The notes under the pieces are model-generated. The model was not told where the DNA came from, ran no database searches, and worked only from the letters and a program-made list of their open reading frames with translations. 37,076 bases of DNA from an uncultured Gammaproteobacteria bacterium (GTDB lineage: Bacteria > Pseudomonadota > Gammaproteobacteria > Steroidobacterales > GCA-2729495). Positions 33,901-37,076 of the stretch are shown one piece after another (the first letter of the stretch is position 1; each line of letters starts with the position of its first letter). The stretch lies in NCBI GenBank assembly GCA_937921935.1, contig CAKZWQ010000022.1, positions 1-37,076 of the forward strand, given 5' to 3'. Position numbers and translations under genes: made by a program.

Positions 33901-34487
33901 ACGAATTCTCCGAGCAGACCGAGCGTAAGGAGTATCTCGATTCGCAATTCGAAGACTTGAATTCAGCGCTGGAAACTCTGGAAGAGGCGATTCGCAAGAT
34001 CGACAAGGAAACCCGGGCACGCTTCCAGGAGACGTTCGAGAAAATCAATGAGGGGCTGCAGCGACTATTCCCGCGCCTGTTTGGTGGGGGTCATGCCTAC
34101 CTCGGCCTGGATGGCGAAGACATGCTGAACGCTGGTGTGACGGTCATGGCGCGCCCGCCTGGTAAGCGTAATAGCTCTATCCACCTGCTGTCGGGTGGGG
34201 AAAAAGCACTGACGGCAGTGGCGCTGATTTTCTCGATCTTCGAGCTGAATCCCGCGCCCTTCTGTTTGCTGGACGAGGTCGATGCTCCCCTGGACGACGC
34301 CAATGTCGGTCGTTTTTGCGAACTCGTCCGGGAGATGTCCCAGACTGTGCAGTTCATTGTCATCACGCATAACAAGACGACCATGGAGCTGGCTCGTCAG
34401 CTTACGGGTGTCACGATGAATGAACCTGGCGTATCACGGCTCGTCTCAGTCGACATTGACGAGGCCGTCAAGCTCGTAGCCAGCTAG
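30996..34487 (+). CDS. smc: Chromosome partition protein Smc
   Basis: Smc is the condensin ATPase that loops and compacts DNA for segregation, normally with ScpA and ScpB, which are not in this window. The 1163-residue protein has the N-terminal head with FKSFVD and Walker A GPNGCGKSN (residues 31-39), then FLGTGLGPRSYAIIEQGM. A long coiled coil (~170-500), a hinge (~505-650) and a second coiled coil (~655-1000) follow. The C-terminal head has the ABC signature LLSGGEKALTAVAL (~1064) and Walker B FCLLDEVDAPLDDANVGRF (~1088). The hinge carries DxGVWLGPGW-like sequence. It is the first gene of a smc-zipA-ligA cluster, common in gammaproteobacteria that use Smc instead of MukBEF. Confidence 0.98.
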   Translation: MRLSKIKLSGFKSFVDTTTIRLPSSLVGVVGPNGCGKSNVIDAIRWVMGETSAKHLRGDSMADVIFNGSAGRKPVGTATVELAFDNSDGSIGGQYAAYAEIAIKRTVSRDGTSQYFLNGSRCRRKDITSIFLGTGLGPRSYAIIEQGMVSRLIEAKPEDVRVFIEEAAGISKYKDRRRETENRIRHTRDNLDRLNDLREEVEKQIKHLQRQARQAERYKELKQEERRLEAELLVIRLGALDNELTGRQTELSHADTQMEGAIAGQRAIETRIVESREAHGDANEVFNEVQGRYYAAQSEISRLEQAIGHARENRERQEAEHEQAAAQLAELETEIHRDQEQLEALLARLEQLEPDLEQAKSLEETSAANLQRVEEALDSWQSAWHEFNLEAKEYQQTAQVERTRLEHLESQADGLRRRQADLTEEGQGISVDEYETAVAEHGRVELAATAEVERLTAAAAETEQRIVSLREREQGQGNELESLRGELESRRGRAETLEALQSAALGEDEEAAAKWLKQSGLKDAPRLAQQLRVQAPWERAVETVLGDFLQAVCTPHPEERLSSLPAADILLIDQRGDTATESAGYLSAQVANAGSAASLLAGVRTAANLDEALRQRVRFKAGESVITPDGVWLGPGWVRVSRGQQEAGGLISREQDIRELKAQIREHEHRLGQLTADRDEVRHELQLLDTERSTAAEALSQARSHLAESGARSAGLKQELDRLRTRLQSLTADGQTLGEELEGLETVRTEARARLTQAEEATERMDDRRPTLERQQQELLEEYNRAREQADLDRESAARIEIEFESRRASKESASTTLTRVQAQRERLQTQLGELSGSITGAEAPLEEMQAGLEAHLTDKLTVEQQLAERRRALEAADQQLRDAETARAEREQQVTQAREAADKLRMTVREIEVRREGLVEQFNAADRTLEEVKAELSEEASLESWDEQLASVQRRIDRLGPINLAAIDEFSEQTERKEYLDSQFEDLNSALETLEEAIRKIDKETRARFQETFEKINEGLQRLFPRLFGGGHAYLGLDGEDMLNAGVTVMARPPGKRNSSIHLLSGGEKALTAVALIFSIFELNPAPFCLLDEVDAPLDDANVGRFCELVREMSQTVQFIVITHNKTTMELARQLTGVTMNEPGVSRLVSVDIDEAVKLVAS

Positions 34488-34501
34488 CGGGTCCCGCCAT
34501 C

Positions 34502-37076
<2,575 letters not shown>

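Overview
This window is chromosomal housekeeping DNA from a GC-rich gammaproteobacterium. Gene order and protein types (smc-zipA-ligA, a 14-gene nuo operon between secG/tRNA-Leu and tRNA-fMet/rimP, and a DksA with a long Lys/Ala tail) point to the Xanthomonadales/Chromatiales side of the class. This placement is inferred from recalled gene order and protein style, not from a search. I found no phage, transposase, integrase, CRISPR array, secretion, defence or biosynthetic cluster. I also found no undescribed multi-gene system; the points of interest are small-scale.

Layout. (1) 1-4407, plus strand: the 3' part of ftsH, then folP, glmM, tpiA, secG and tRNA-Leu(GAG). This covers membrane proteolysis, folate and cell-wall precursor synthesis, glycolysis and the Sec translocon. 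(2) 4408-4812: a gene-free spacer holding decayed copies of the tRNA-Leu 3' end plus its downstream hairpin, followed by a possible nuo promoter. (3) 4813-18986: the complete NADH:quinone oxidoreductase (complex I) operon nuoA-N, tightly packed and often with ATGA-type start/stop overlaps. (4) 18987-27742: a promoter, initiator tRNA-fMet, two successive intrinsic terminators, then rimP-nusA-infB-rbfA-truB-rpsO-pnp (ribosome maturation, transcription elongation, translation initiation, pseudouridylation, RNA decay), closed by a strong hairpin. (5) 27755-30756, minus strand: a short PhaR-like regulator, gluQ, dksA and queF. gluQ and queF both make tRNA modifications (glutamyl-queuosine and the queuosine precursor preQ1). 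(6) 30996-37076, plus strand: smc, zipA and the 5' part of ligA (chromosome organisation, divisome anchoring, nick sealing).

Overall the order ftsH-folP-glmM-(tpiA)-secG-tRNA-Leu-[nuoA-N]-tRNA-fMet-rimP-nusA-infB-rbfA-truB-rpsO-pnp matches the E. coli backbone with tpiA and the nuo operon placed inside it.

The most checkable oddities are: the tRNA-Leu-derived repeats upstream of nuoA; gluQ, which has no ATG, GTG or TTG between the dksA stop and its catalytic motif; nuoM, which has a TTG or CTG start; a DksA with a ~190-residue histone-H1-like tail and three of four zinc cysteines replaced; a U1-U72 end pair in the initiator tRNA; and two tandem terminators between tRNA-fMet and rimP.
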